A DNA stretch of 64,000 bases. Origin: Actinomycetes bacterium. Its GTDB lineage: Bacteria; Actinomycetota; Acidimicrobiia; Spongiisociales; JAHEDJ01. Under the pieces are notes generated by a model. It saw only the letters and a list, made by a program, of their open reading frames with translations. It did no database searches and was not told where the DNA came from. Numbering within the stretch: the stretch's first letter is position 1; each line of letters opens with the position of its first letter. Shown one piece after another: positions 63,983 through 64,000 of this stretch. The stretch spans positions 93,011-157,010 of the forward strand of contig JAHEDK010000003.1 in assembly GCA_024641245.1 (NCBI GenBank), written 5' to 3'. Position numbers and translations under genes: made by a program.

Positions 63983-64000
63983 ACAAGCTCCCTCCCAGGT

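Overview
This 64 kb window is a dense, high-GC stretch of bacterial chromosome, about 90% coding, with almost every gene ending in TGA, many GTG and TTG starts and many 1-4 bp stop/start overlaps. The gene content fits an Actinomycetota bacterium, most likely an uncultured Acidimicrobiia-type lineage. The main signs are an F420-type LLM oxidoreductase, a CPWC DsbA-like protein of the mycothiol-associated type, an EtfD-like membrane Fe-S oxidoreductase, a WYL regulator, the actinobacterial HhH-GPD protein and a SigK/RskA-like pair. The taxon is an inference. I see no rRNA, tRNA, CRISPR array, phage or insertion sequence.

Layout. 1-2.1 kb: methionine synthesis (metY fragment, metX). 2.2-3.9: an atypical aldehyde dehydrogenase. 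4.0-7.7: a TetR regulator with a very clean operator palindrome, then an ABC exporter. 7.8-8.5: a lipoprotein with a dockerin-like calcium loop. 8.6-16.7: an acyl-CoA/ketone-body cluster (thiolase with DUF35 partner, acetoacetyl-CoA synthetase, acyl-CoA dehydrogenase, MBL hydrolase, acyl-CoA ligase). 16.8-18.8: a CLC anion channel with CBS and TrkA-C domains. 18.8-21.3: VOC protein, FAD amine oxidase, TrmH methyltransferase. 21.4-27.1, minus strand: acyl-CoA carboxylase beta and alpha subunits, a PAS histidine kinase and a hidden 74-residue SelW-like gene. 27.2-30.5: membrane protein, FeoB and a FeoA/zinc-ribbon fusion. 30.6-36.0: dehydrogenase, HhH-GPD protein, WYL regulator/GyrI pair, DsbA-like protein, PlsC, uridine kinase. 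36.1-38.9: YbaK, ProC overlapping proline dehydrogenase, peroxiredoxin. 39.0-43.6: TPM-domain membrane protein, PspA, EtfD-like protein. 43.8-47.9: zinc-ribbon miniprotein and a MacA/MacB-type transporter. 48.1-51.7: amylase, photolyase, SRPBCC protein. 51.7-54.9: sortase and DUF4397 surface protein, divergent from ECF sigma/anti-sigma. 54.8-57.2: SDR, LLM oxidoreductase, DoxX. 57.2-59.0: a Cys-rich nitronate-monooxygenase-like protein of unknown role. 59.3-62.3: TrpB2, prephenate dehydratase, a deaminase that looks frameshifted. 62.4-64.0: a membrane-anchored seven-haem cytochrome c.

The most notable item is the SelW-like gene at 21401-21625 (minus). It is interrupted by one in-frame TGA exactly where the Rdx family has the second Cys of its CxxC motif. 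A stem-loop with bacterial SECIS geometry lies 11 nt downstream of that TGA. This points to an unannotated selenoprotein, encoded 20 bp after the histidine kinase in the acyl-CoA carboxylase operon. Second in interest is the sigma/anti-sigma and sortase/DUF4397 locus, which carries a SigK-like promoter candidate and a strong hairpin between sortase substrate and sortase.

Intergenic DNA carries several repeat families: palindromes of two kinds (one tandemly duplicated with a 60 bp period), an 8 x 7 bp CTAGTAC array, and short AGAACCTA-type repeats. All functional statements rest on motif recognition by eye; no database search was run.
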